Shown here: one piece after another, positions 41,674-49,812 of the stretch
Numbering within the stretch: the first letter of the stretch is position 1
Layout: each line of letters opens with the position of its first letter
Assembly (NCBI RefSeq): GCF_014648915.1
Contig: NZ_BMSA01000002.1
Coordinates: forward strand, 248,001-312,000
Source: Streptomyces phaeofaciens
GTDB lineage: Bacteria > Actinomycetota > Actinomycetes > Streptomycetales > Streptomycetaceae
Direction: 5' to 3'
Length of the DNA: 64,000 nucleotides
The notes under the pieces: model-generated
What the model was told of the DNA's origin: nothing
Database searches by the model: none
Seen by the model: the letters and a program-made list of their open reading frames with translations, nothing else
Made by a program: the position numbers and the translations under genes

Positions 41674-42327
41674 TCAGTGGTCGAGCTTCAGATCGTCCGG
41701 GATGTTCGGTTTGTTGGCGCACTTCAACTCGTCGCTCAGCGACCGGGCCAAGCCGACGACCAGCCGCTCGTGCAGGGCGGACGACACCTTGCCCGCCCCC
41801 ACCTCCACTCTGATCTCGAGGGGTATGCGCTCCTGCTGAGCGCTCACGGCCCCACTGACCCGGCAGGGAAAGATCACGTCGGTTTGCAGGCTGCCGGCGC
41901 CCGAAAGGTCGTCCACGTAGACGTCACCGCCCGAGTGGCGCCAGGGCGACGAGGACGACCGGACCGTCGTGAGTGCGTCCTTGGCCCATTCCACCGTCGT
42001 GGAGAACCGGGTGCTGCCCGCGAAGCTGCACGGCGCGTACTCCTGAAGTGAGTAGTACTTCGCGGTCGGGGTCCACTCGACCACCTCTTCGGTCAGCCGG
42101 TCCCGCAGGTCGTTCGCGGAGAGGGCCGTGTTCGTGAACCGCAGCCCGTCCGTGCCGAGCGCGTCGCGCAGCGACGTCATGTTCTCGGCGCCGAACAGGG
42201 TGTCGCACGCCTTCCACTGAACCGGTGAGCTCTCACTCAGGGAGGGTTCCTCGTCGGAACATCCCGTCAGCAGGGCGAGCGCCGCCAGTGCCCCGCCCCA
42301 GGCCGTCCAGCTGATCGTCCCGCGCAT
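41674..42327 (-). CDS. Lipoprotein, third gene of WxG-type cassette 1
   Basis: 217 aa. Clear lipobox LLTG|C after a short signal peptide (GALAALALLTGC), so it is anchored outside the membrane. The mature part has a polar linker and a compact domain with two or three Cys (WKACDTLFG, YAPCSFAG, IFPCRVSG, ELKCANKP). The spacing recalls DUF3558-type lipoproteins and the third gene of the second cassette (45329), which also has conserved Cys and ends in a similar helix. It starts two bases after the stop of the 763-aa protein, so the genes are one transcript. Function unknown; a partner of the exported protein is likely. Confidence 0.75.
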   Translation of the reverse strand: MRGTISWTAWGGALAALALLTGCSDEEPSLSESSPVQWKACDTLFGAENMTSLRDALGTDGLRFTNTALSANDLRDRLTEEVVEWTPTAKYYSLQEYAPCSFAGSTRFSTTVEWAKDALTTVRSSSSPWRHSGGDVYVDDLSGAGSLQTDVIFPCRVSGAVSAQQERIPLEIRVEVGAGKVSSALHERLVVGLARSLSDELKCANKPNIPDDLKLDH

Positions 42328-42329
42328 CC

Positions 42330-44621
42330 TCAGCCCACCTTCTCCAGGTCTCCCACCAGCGCCCGCCCGTCATAGTAGGAGCCCGCGATGAGCGGCTGGA
42401 GTTCACGCATGTCGTCCTGGCTCATACCGACGGTCTGGCCGTAGTTCTGCACGGGCACCCAGGCGCCCCGCTCGCCGATCTCCCGTACGGTCTGCGTGGC
42501 CGCGAGGGCCTCGGGGTCGTTGTTGTACTCGTTGTCCTTCAGGTACTGCAAGGTGTGGTTGCCGTAGGCCGTGTTGGCCGACTCGCCGGCGGTCTCCATG
42601 AGCAGCGGAACCGCGGTGGCGGCCACCACTCCGGCCGCGGGGCCGAGGACCACGACCGAACCCACTCCCACCACCGCCGCGACCGAGCTGCTCACACCGA
42701 ACTTGCGCCACTCGCCCTGCTTTTCGAGCTCCAGATTCCTCGCGTCCTCGTCGTCCTTGAACTCCGTGCGGATCTCGAGTTCGCGTGTCGCGTCGAGAAT
42801 GCCGTGGACCTTGGAGGCGTTGTGCGCGAAGGCCAGGCCGGATCCCTTGTCGTCCTCGTGCGCCGTCAGACCGCTGGCCGTGTAGACCTGCTGGGCGGCC
42901 GACAGGGTCTGGTAGCCGTCTTCGTCACGACCGACGAGCATCATGAAGTTCCTGGCGGCCGTCTCACCGAAGTCCCGGTGTTCGCGTCCGTCGCCGGCGG
43001 CTCCGAAGATCTCGCCACGCCCCAGGGCGTCGCCGGAGCCGCCGAAGTTGTAGGTCGAGTAGTTGAGATCGTCGATGTACGCCGCGCCCATGCGGGCGAG
43101 ACTGTCCTTGATGGCCTCGTGCGGGCCGTCCGCCGAGGTGGCGTTGTAGCGGTCGATCACCTGGTCCATGATCTTCCACGACTCCTCGTCCCGGTGCAGC
43201 ACCGGCGGATCCGCGTCCCACGCCGCGCCGGTCGTCGCCGACTCCAGGGCGTGGCCCAAGGCGTCGGGGCCCATGTCGCGGACGTGCTTCGCCTCGTCGC
43301 TGCCCGGGTGGACCAGGCTGTCCGGGGCCCACGTGAAGTCCTTCTTGTTCAGCTCGTCGAAGTACGAGTCGAAGCCGACCGTGCCGTCCTTGTCGACGGT
43401 GCCGTCCTCGTTGTACGCCGTCGGCGGGTCGGTGAAGAACCTCTTCGCGGCCTCGGGGCTGTGTCCGAGCCCCTCCAGGACGCTGGTCAGCGGGTCGTAG
43501 CCGGCGCCGGTCTTGCCGGACGGGTTGAAGCCGTAGTCGAGATCGGCCCCGCCGAGCATGGGCTTGTTGTTCATGAACCGGTACGGGTCCTTGTTGTGCA
43601 GCTGGACGACGTGCTCGGCGATCGGGTTGATGAACCGCGCGTCGTAGTTGCCGTAGCGCAGGAGGCCGCCGAGCACCTGGTAGCCGTAGGGGGAGTTGGG
43701 CGACCCGGGTTCCAGCTGGATGGGCTGGGTGCCCAGTTTGCGGAACTCCGACGACCAGCTCGCCGGCAGGTGGGACTTGTTGTCGGGGTCGGTGGCCGAG
43801 GCCAGGGCGAGGCCCATGTTCCGCTGGAGCTGGCGGCTGAGGGCGAGCCGTTCCTTGTTGTCGCCCACCGTGCCGTCCAGGGACATGCGGCCGTAGAACT
43901 CCAGTGTCTCCTTCGGGCCGCCGAGCGACTGGTAGAAGTCCGTGGAGAAGTCCGCGTCCCGGGCGTTGAACCGCAGGATGGAGTTGAGCTCCATGTACTG
44001 CTTGTCGTTCATCTCCGGGCCCAGCTTGGCCAGTTCGGCCGCCCGCTCGGCCTGGGCGTCGTCCAGGGACTCGTACGACCGGTGACCGGCGTTGTGCTTG
44101 TCGCCGCCGTGGCTCTTGGCCAGCGCACGGGCCAGGGAGGCGTCGATCTCGGAGGCGTGCGCGACCGTCCGGTTGATGCGGTCCTCCAGCTCCTGTCTGG
44201 CGTCGAGCTGGTCCTGGGTGCGTTCGTCCGTGTCGCCCCGGACATGCGGGAAGAAGCAGCGGACCTTGCCCTCGCCGATGTCCTCGACACGAATGCCGAG
44301 GTTCGGGGCGTCCTGCTGGACCGCGGTCCTGATGTTCTTCTGGAGCGCGACCAGCTCCGTGTGGCCGTCGAGGAGCACCTTGTGGATGCTGTCGGCCTCG
44401 GCGTGCAGGTCGGCTATCTCCTTGGTCGTCTTCGTGACGAACTCCCGGGTCACCGAGGCGTTCGCACCGGCCCACCGGGCCGCGTCCGACTTGGCCCGCA
44501 TGCCCTTGGCCGCGTTGTCCGCGGCGGTCCTGAGCGCGTCCACGCTCTTCTTCCAGTCGGAGACCGCGGTGCCGAGCTTGCCGAGATCGACCTCGAGGAG
44601 GTCCGTGTACGTGAGGGCCAC
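42330..44621 (-). CDS. Large protein with WxG-type N-terminus, cassette 1
   Basis: 763 aa from GTG 44621 (AGGAG site). The N-terminal ~110 residues form a helical hairpin with W50-A-G52 in the turn (AARWAGANASVTREF), the arrangement of WXG100-superfamily proteins, which leave the cell by type VII secretion. The centre is mostly helical, with FINPIAEHVVQLHNKDPYRF and LGHSPEAAKRFFTDPP. Near the end a Gly/Ala/Val helix (VAAVVGVGSVVVLGPAAGVVAATAVPLL) could insert in a membrane. It is a full-length paralogue of the 725-aa protein at 45990. Proteins of this plan, including the DUF6571-type group in actinomycetes, have no known function. No toxin motif is evident. Confidence 0.8.
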   Translation of the reverse strand: MALTYTDLLEVDLGKLGTAVSDWKKSVDALRTAADNAAKGMRAKSDAARWAGANASVTREFVTKTTKEIADLHAEADSIHKVLLDGHTELVALQKNIRTAVQQDAPNLGIRVEDIGEGKVRCFFPHVRGDTDERTQDQLDARQELEDRINRTVAHASEIDASLARALAKSHGGDKHNAGHRSYESLDDAQAERAAELAKLGPEMNDKQYMELNSILRFNARDADFSTDFYQSLGGPKETLEFYGRMSLDGTVGDNKERLALSRQLQRNMGLALASATDPDNKSHLPASWSSEFRKLGTQPIQLEPGSPNSPYGYQVLGGLLRYGNYDARFINPIAEHVVQLHNKDPYRFMNNKPMLGGADLDYGFNPSGKTGAGYDPLTSVLEGLGHSPEAAKRFFTDPPTAYNEDGTVDKDGTVGFDSYFDELNKKDFTWAPDSLVHPGSDEAKHVRDMGPDALGHALESATTGAAWDADPPVLHRDEESWKIMDQVIDRYNATSADGPHEAIKDSLARMGAAYIDDLNYSTYNFGGSGDALGRGEIFGAAGDGREHRDFGETAARNFMMLVGRDEDGYQTLSAAQQVYTASGLTAHEDDKGSGLAFAHNASKVHGILDATRELEIRTEFKDDEDARNLELEKQGEWRKFGVSSSVAAVVGVGSVVVLGPAAGVVAATAVPLLMETAGESANTAYGNHTLQYLKDNEYNNDPEALAATQTVREIGERGAWVPVQNYGQTVGMSQDDMRELQPLIAGSYYDGRALVGDLEKVG

Positions 44622-44631
44622 CGGGCTGCTC

Positions 44632-45102
44632 CTACTTGAAGTACTTGCTGATCTCGGACACGGGCAGGGCGGCGCCACCGCTGTCGAGGATCACGGCCCC
44701 GATCTTGGCGTCCTCGTTCGCGTGCAGCTTCTTGGTGAAGTCCAGGTGGTCGGAGATGTGGGCGCAGGCCTGGAGGACCGTCTTGAGCTGTGACGTCCAG
44801 ATCTCGACCGTCGTCTCGAGAGCGCCGCCGCAGGTGAAGCCGTGCGACTTCAGCGCGCTCGCGGCCTGGCTGGAGGAGCCGGCGCCCTCCTTGTTCGCCC
44901 CGGCGCCGGCGATGTCCGCCCCGTCCCGCAGCTCCTCGTACAGCAGATGGGCGTCGTGGCCGACGGCACCGAGGTCGTCCTGGTTGACGACCAGGTCACC
45001 GCTGCCCCCGCCGGGGTCCGCGGGCAACTGGTTGAGCCGCATCCGCGTCGCGTCGTTCCCTGCCGCGTCGGCTTTGAGCCGCTCCCATTCTTCCCACGCC
45101 AT
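44632..45102 (-). CDS. Small MAWEEWER protein, first gene of cassette 1
   Basis: 156 aa, helical, no signal peptide. It shares with its paralogue at 48173 the start MAWEEWER.KA, ATRM.LNQ.PAD, the GDLV.....L..VG..AH.L block, GF..GGALE.....W..Q..T.L.ACAHIS.HL.FTK. The two proteins are therefore products of one duplication. Size and helical pattern resemble WXG100/EspC-like secretion partners, so it may be a chaperone or co-substrate of the large protein. That is inference. It precedes the large gene by 10 bases on the same strand. The ATG has a GAGGG ribosome site just upstream on the minus strand. Confidence 0.78.
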   Translation of the reverse strand: MAWEEWERLKADAAGNDATRMRLNQLPADPGGGSGDLVVNQDDLGAVGHDAHLLYEELRDGADIAGAGANKEGAGSSSQAASALKSHGFTCGGALETTVEIWTSQLKTVLQACAHISDHLDFTKKLHANEDAKIGAVILDSGGAALPVSEISKYFK

Positions 45103-45328
45103 GCCGGTGCCCTCCCGTAGCCCCCGTGACGGTCACGACCTGTGCGGCGGACCGGGGCAAGCGGTCGCCGGACACGCGGGCCGCGGCCTTTGCCAGGACT
45201 TTAACGGACGGTACGGGAGGCAGGAGGGGCGGCGGAGGTCTCAACTCTGCTTGTGGCACGAGAAATTGGCCACATGACCGCGGATCGCCACAGCGCGCCG
45301 GGGCATCCCCCGCACACCGCGTCCGGCA

Positions 45329-45997
45329 TCAGCCGTTCTCGTAACGCGGCAACTCCTCCGGGAAGGCGAGGGAGTTCTGGCATTCGGCCAGCTCGTAGGT
45401 GTGCTCGGACAGCCGGTACGCGATGTCGGTCAGTCTCTGTTCGAGCGCCTCACCGGTCGCCTCGGTGTCTCCTTCCGCGTACACCCTGGTCACGACCCCG
45501 TAGTCCTCGGAGGCGTCGGCGGAATCGACCGAGCGCGGCACGCAGGGCACGTACACGGCCGCGTACTTGTCGTCGGACCGCGCCAGCGCTTCGATGCCGT
45601 CGACGGAGGCGCGGCTGAGCCGACTGCCGTCGCCGCTCTCCTGATAACTCTCGAGCCAGTCGGCTCGGGAGAGGGGGCGGATCCGGGCCTCGCCCCAGAG
45701 TGAAGCGTCGCCGCTGGTGTCGACATGGCAATAGAACGTGAGGTCTTCCCCCGAGCTCTGGCGTTTGGACCCTTCCTCCGCCGATCGTGCCGACGGCAGG
45801 ACCTGCTTCACGGTGTCTCGCTCGACCGTTCCGTCACACACCTTGGCGGGCAGGTGATCGAGTCCCTTGGTGAAGAACTGAACGTACCCGAACCAGACGG
45901 CGGCACCGGCGACGCAGAGAACCGTCAGACCGACAAAGAACCCTTTCGCGCTCGCCCAGGTGGCGGCTTTCTCCTGACTTGGGTTCGCCTTATCCAT
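45329..45997 (-). CDS. Single-pass membrane protein, third gene of cassette 2
   Basis: 222 aa. Short cytoplasmic N-terminus, one membrane helix (GFFVGLTVLCVAGAAVWFGYV), then an extracellular domain with four Cys (AKVCDGT, TFYCHVD, YVPCVPR, ELAECQNS), LSEHTYELAECQNSLAFPEELP at the end. It occupies the same position as the lipoprotein of cassette 1 but is anchored by a helix instead of a lipid. Its start overlaps the stop of the 725-aa gene by eight bases (45990-45997), implying coupled translation. Function unknown. Confidence 0.75.
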   Translation of the reverse strand: MDKANPSQEKAATWASAKGFFVGLTVLCVAGAAVWFGYVQFFTKGLDHLPAKVCDGTVERDTVKQVLPSARSAEEGSKRQSSGEDLTFYCHVDTSGDASLWGEARIRPLSRADWLESYQESGDGSRLSRASVDGIEALARSDDKYAAVYVPCVPRSVDSADASEDYGVVTRVYAEGDTEATGEALEQRLTDIAYRLSEHTYELAECQNSLAFPEELPRYENG

Positions 45998-48167
45998 TCG
46001 GGCGCTCCTTGTTGCGAGAGAGGAACTCGCTGGCGCTGTCGAATCCCTCGATGACGGAGTTGCCGACTTCGTCGGTCACTCCATCTCTGGGAAGATCCAC
46101 GTGGTTCCGGTTGATGGCTTCCTCCACCGACCACACCGTCTGCTCGGTCACCGAGTTGCGTGTGTCGTAGTAGCTGTGCGCGGACTGGTAGAGGGCTTCG
46201 TCGCGCGCCCCGCTCGCCTGTGGGCCCATGATGTGGTCGACTGCCGCGCCACCGATGGTCGCGAGCCCGCCTCCGATCACACCCCCCATGGCGGCCCCGC
46301 CATATGTCGCGGGAACCTCGATGAAGGTCATGCCGACCGAGATCCAGGTCTTGGCGTAATCTCCCTTCGCCTTCATGGCATTGTTGTACTCGGTCTCGCC
46401 CTTGACGGCACCTTGGACTTCGTTGTCGGCTACGGAATGAGCTACGAGGCCCTCGATGAGGCCCGCGTTCCTGCCGATATCCTTGAGGACCTGCTCGGGG
46501 GATCCGTCGAACAGGGACGGGTTCGACAAATGTGTCTCTGTGAGGCCGGCAGTGTAGATGCTTTCCCCGAATACGATTCCGGCTCGTCCGGCAGGGTCCG
46601 TGGACACTGCGGAAATGAATCTCGCGATTTCAGGAACCGATTTTTCGAACCCGTTCGGGTTTTCGCTGTTCGTAAGGAAGACCGCGCCGGAATGAGGGCC
46701 GTTCAGTGCTTGGCTGATCTCCGGCATGTAGGAGGCCGCCATGTTCCCGAAGCTGTCTCCCAGGCCCTTGCCCACGAGATCAGCGCCACCGTGGGGCTGT
46801 GCAACCGCCTCCATGACGTTCGCCATGATCTGAACCTGAGTCGTGCTGTGCGGCGGAGCCACAGAGCTGGTGTCGCCGTTGGCGAGCCCGGTGACCGCGG
46901 CCTCCAAGGCACGGCCGAGGGGCTCTCCCCGGTCCGTGTAAGGGGTGGTGGCCAGCATGTGGTCCAGGTCCGACTTGGACTCGAACGCGTGGGTAGCCGC
47001 CTCGGGATTGTGCGACAGCCCCTCGAAGAGTCCTTCCAGCGGGTCCCGGCCGTTGCCTTCGCCGAAGACGAGGTCGAGGGCGTCGTAGCCCTTCACCCAC
47101 AGGGCGTCGGTGTTCGATTCGCCGGCGCCCTTGTCCGCCTTGAAGACCTGTTTACGGTAGTCGTCGAGGAACTCCGTGTCGTACTGCCCCTGGCGCATCA
47201 GGCTGCTGATGACCTGGGAGCCCAGGGCGCCGACGGGGTTCATCGATCCGGTGGCGCGGAAGTTCGTGTTGCGTTCGGCGACGAGGTCGTTCTTCCAGTC
47301 CCGCATGGCGTCGGAGTCCGAGAGGGACGCCGTGGCCAGGCTCAGGCTCAGGTTCTTCTGGAGGCTCTTCATCGTCTCCAGTTCGGAGTTCCTGGCGCCG
47401 GCGTGGGCGGAGGTCATGTCGGTCCAGAACTGGAGGGTCCCCTTGGGCCCCAGGCGCGTCGCGAACTGTTCCGCGAAGAGAGAATCGCCGCTGTACGTCC
47501 CCATCGTCCGGTTGAATTCGGCGATGTCGTCGAGGGACATGTCGGCCGGGTTCTTGGCCATCCTCGCCAGCTTCTCCGCGGCGGCGACCGCCGCGGCCGC
47601 GGAGTCCCGGTCCGCGTAGGAGGCGTCCGCGAAACCGTACTTCGCCTGGTCGACGAGCAGTTGCAGCACTTTCGCGGCGCTCTTGTCGCTCTCCGTCGCC
47701 TTGCTCAGGATGCCCTGGATCTCGTCGCGGAGGGCCTCGACGGCCTTCTGGTCCGTCGCGCCCGTCTTGCCGCCGGGGTCGGACGCCCAGTCGGGCCGGG
47801 TGTTCCCGGTGACGGTGAACGTGCCCTCGCCGGTGTCGATCACCGTGAGGTTCTGTTGCGCGCCTCGGGTGATGGCGTCGTTCAACTGGGTCCGGTACCC
47901 GACGAGTTCACCGCGCGTGTCACTGAGGATCTTGGTGACGGAGTCGGCCTGGGTGTGCGCGTCGGTGAACTCGGCGGCGGTCTTGGCGATGAACTCGCGG
48001 GTGACGGTGGCGTTGACCCCCGCCCACTTGGCCTTGTCCGCCTTGGCCTTGAGGTTGTCCTCGGCATCCTTCTTCAGATCCGCGAGCTTCTTCGTCATCT
48101 GCTCCCAGTCGGTGACCGCCTCACCGAGTTTGGAGAAGTCGCCGTGCCGCAGCGCGTCGAGGTCCAT
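45990..48167 (-). CDS. Large protein with WxG-type N-terminus, cassette 2
   Basis: 725 aa from ATG 48167; the longer open frame upstream belongs to the small gene in another frame. N-terminal hairpin with W48-A-G50 (KAKWAGVNATVTREF), then a Glu/Lys/Ala-rich helical section, PADMSLDDIAEFNRTMGTYSG, LFEGLSHNPEAATHAFESKS, SVPEIARFISAVSTDPAGRAGIVFG, and a Gly-rich hydrophobic helix (YGGAAMGGVIGGGLATIGGAAV). Same plan and motif order as the 763-aa paralogue, diverged well beyond simple redundancy. Codon use in the 46.1-46.8 kb portion is less GC-biased than in neighbouring genes. Export by type VII secretion is inferred from the N-terminus; no ESX machinery gene lies in the window. Confidence 0.8.
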   Translation of the reverse strand: MDLDALRHGDFSKLGEAVTDWEQMTKKLADLKKDAEDNLKAKADKAKWAGVNATVTREFIAKTAAEFTDAHTQADSVTKILSDTRGELVGYRTQLNDAITRGAQQNLTVIDTGEGTFTVTGNTRPDWASDPGGKTGATDQKAVEALRDEIQGILSKATESDKSAAKVLQLLVDQAKYGFADASYADRDSAAAAVAAAEKLARMAKNPADMSLDDIAEFNRTMGTYSGDSLFAEQFATRLGPKGTLQFWTDMTSAHAGARNSELETMKSLQKNLSLSLATASLSDSDAMRDWKNDLVAERNTNFRATGSMNPVGALGSQVISSLMRQGQYDTEFLDDYRKQVFKADKGAGESNTDALWVKGYDALDLVFGEGNGRDPLEGLFEGLSHNPEAATHAFESKSDLDHMLATTPYTDRGEPLGRALEAAVTGLANGDTSSVAPPHSTTQVQIMANVMEAVAQPHGGADLVGKGLGDSFGNMAASYMPEISQALNGPHSGAVFLTNSENPNGFEKSVPEIARFISAVSTDPAGRAGIVFGESIYTAGLTETHLSNPSLFDGSPEQVLKDIGRNAGLIEGLVAHSVADNEVQGAVKGETEYNNAMKAKGDYAKTWISVGMTFIEVPATYGGAAMGGVIGGGLATIGGAAVDHIMGPQASGARDEALYQSAHSYYDTRNSVTEQTVWSVEEAINRNHVDLPRDGVTDEVGNSVIEGFDSASEFLSRNKERPNG

Positions 48168-48172
48168 CGGCG

Positions 48173-48619
48173 TCAGTGGCCCTTCCGGTCGTCGAAGCCC
48201 TCGTCCAGCGTGGCGATGCTGCTGACCGCCCCGGCGATGTAGGAGTCGTCGGCGGCGTGCTGGTTCTTGGTGAACCGCAGGTGGTTGGAGATGTGGGCGC
48301 ACGCGTCCAACAGGGTCCTGGTCTGCTCGCTCCAACGTTCCGTCACATGTTCCAGCGCGCCGCCGAGGGCGAATCCCTCGCCCTTGAGTCCGCCGGCGGC
48401 CGCCTCGGATGCCACGCGCGCGTGCCCGCTGTAGGTGGTGAAGTCCTCGAACAGATCGTGGGCCGCCGTGCCGACCGCCTGGAGGTCCTTCTGCGACGCC
48501 ACCAGGTCTCCCTGCGTGCCGTCGCCTCCCTGATCGGCCGGGTACTGGTTGAGCTGCATCCGTGTGGCAGGCTGATCGGCCACCTGGGCCTTCGCCCGTT
48601 CCCATTCCTCCCACGCCAT
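48173..48619 (-). CDS. Small MAWEEWER protein, first gene of cassette 2
   Basis: 148 aa, helical, without signal peptide; paralogue of the protein at 44632 (same MAWEEWER start, ATRMQLNQYPAD, GALEHVTERWSEQTRTLLDACAHISNHLRFTKNQHAADD). It begins cassette 2 and stops five bases before the ATG of the 725-aa gene. Since this gene is furthest upstream, its promoter in the 103-base gap (48620-48722) may drive the whole 48.6-41.7 kb stretch, although a 226-base gap precedes cassette 1. Confidence 0.78.
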   Translation of the reverse strand: MAWEEWERAKAQVADQPATRMQLNQYPADQGGDGTQGDLVASQKDLQAVGTAAHDLFEDFTTYSGHARVASEAAAGGLKGEGFALGGALEHVTERWSEQTRTLLDACAHISNHLRFTKNQHAADDSYIAGAVSSIATLDEGFDDRKGH

Positions 48620-48722
48620 GCGTGGAACCTCCCCGTGTGCGCTCTGCGCCGCTTCCCCGTCCAGGAGTTGTGAACGGTGCGGCCGCTCTGCGATGTGCTG
48701 AACACGCTATCGGTCGACCCTG

Positions 48723-49100
48723 TCAGCGTTCCTCCGGCACGCTCTCCACCCGCACCCCCACCCGCACCCCCACCCGAACCCCCCACCCCTCCATCACGCC
48801 CGCCTCCGCCTCCAGCACGTGCCGGGATCGCGGGCGGGGCAGGCCCAGGCGGTTCGGGGGCATGGTGAGTACCGCGATCACGGTCAGGCGGTGGTCGAGG
48901 TAGGCGACGTCGATCGGCAGGCGCATGCGGAAGGTGTGGATGCTGTTGGCGGGGGACAGCAGCAGGGCCCCCTCGACGGAGTCGCGCCCGAGCAGCCCCT
49001 TGGTGCGGGCCCGGTAGGAGGTCGCGATCTCCAGGGGGACCCGGAGGCCGTGCTCCCCGCCGACGACCAGTTCTCCCCGTCCGTCCCGCCAGCGCGCCAT
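48723..49100 (-). CDS. DUF192 family protein
   Basis: 125 aa. The DUF192 core is visible: LEIATSYRARTKGLLGRDSVEGALLLSP, ANSIHTFRMRLPIDVAYLDHRLTVIAV and the RHVLEAEAGVMEGWGVRVG ending. The family has a barrel-like fold and no settled function; it is often near secretion or pilus genes in actinomycetes. The C-terminus is extended by VRVGVRVGVRVE, encoded by a 12-base tandem repeat. It opens a leftward unit before cassette 2, 103 bases away. Confidence 0.83.
   Translation of the reverse strand: MARWRDGRGELVVGGEHGLRVPLEIATSYRARTKGLLGRDSVEGALLLSPANSIHTFRMRLPIDVAYLDHRLTVIAVLTMPPNRLGLPRPRSRHVLEAEAGVMEGWGVRVGVRVGVRVESVPEER
48747..48781 (+). repeat. 12-bp tandem repeat at the end of the DUF192 gene
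   Basis: CACCCGCACCCC is repeated almost three times and encodes VRVGVRVG near the C-terminus on the minus strand. The length is a multiple of three, so gain or loss keeps the frame. Confidence 0.7.
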
Positions 49101-49171
49101 ACGCCCTCTCTCCTTTGCCGCGTCGCTACCCTCTGCACGGTAGCGAGCCGGGGTGAAGAGGTGAGCGTCGT

Positions 49172-49738
49172 ATGCGGAAGATCGTCCTGATGATGTCGGT
49201 GTCCCTGGACGGGTACATCGAGGGCCCGGACCGGGACATCTCCTGGCACGTGGTCGACGAGGAGCTGCACCAGTACTTCAACGACACGATCCGGCAGATG
49301 GGCGCTCTGCTCGGCGGGCGCGTCACCCACGAGCTGATGGCCGCCTACTGGCCCACGGCCGACGCCGATCCGGACGCCTCCGCCATCGAAGCCGACTTCG
49401 CCGCCATCTGGCGGGACATGCCGAAGTACGTGTACTCACGGACGCTTCAGAGCGCCGACTGGAACACGACGATCGTCCGGGAGGTCGTCCCCGAGGAGGT
49501 CGAGGCCCTCAAGAACCGCCCCGGCGCCGGTGACCTCGGCCTCGGCGGCGCCGACCTCGCCGCCGTGTTCCTCGGGCACGGCCTCGTGGACGAGATCCAT
49601 CTCTGCGTCCATCCCGTACTGATCGGCCGGGGCAAGCCCCTCTTCCCCGACACCGACGCGCTGACCCCGCTCCGGCTCATCGAGTCCCGCACCTTCGGGA
49701 ACGGTGTGGTGCTGCTGCGGTACGCGGTGCGGGGCTGA
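49172..49738 (+). CDS. Dihydrofolate-reductase-fold protein (RibD C-terminal domain)
   Basis: 188 aa. The RibD-C/DHFR-like fold is shown by KIVLMMSVSLDGYIEGPDRDISW at the start, GALLGGRVTHELM, KYVYSRTLQSADW, GDLGLGGADLAAVFLGHGLVDEIHLCVHPVLIGRGKPLF and FGNGVVLLRY at the end. These stand-alone proteins probably reduce a small pyrimidine- or pterin-like substrate with NADPH, but substrates are mostly unknown. Start ATG 49172 lies 71 bases from the divergent DUF192 gene. It seems to be transcribed alone. Confidence 0.85.
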   Translation: MRKIVLMMSVSLDGYIEGPDRDISWHVVDEELHQYFNDTIRQMGALLGGRVTHELMAAYWPTADADPDASAIEADFAAIWRDMPKYVYSRTLQSADWNTTIVREVVPEEVEALKNRPGAGDLGLGGADLAAVFLGHGLVDEIHLCVHPVLIGRGKPLFPDTDALTPLRLIESRTFGNGVVLLRYAVRG

Positions 49739-49812
49739 TCGAGGGCCGCCCCACCGCTGGGCGGGCGGAAAATCACCGGCACCCCTCCTTTCCCGTCTGT
49801 CACCATCGCCCC

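Noticed and set aside
42555..44639. 694-codon frame antisense to the large cassette 1 protein
   Set aside because: Composition (Val/Arg/Gly/His repeats) is that of an antisense shadow; the opposite strand has WxG-type features and a full-length paralogue.
41674..48619. Polymorphic toxin-immunity pairs
   Set aside because: C-termini of the large proteins show a Gly-rich membrane-like helix and no nuclease or deaminase motif, and the third genes are exported, not cytosolic immunity proteins.
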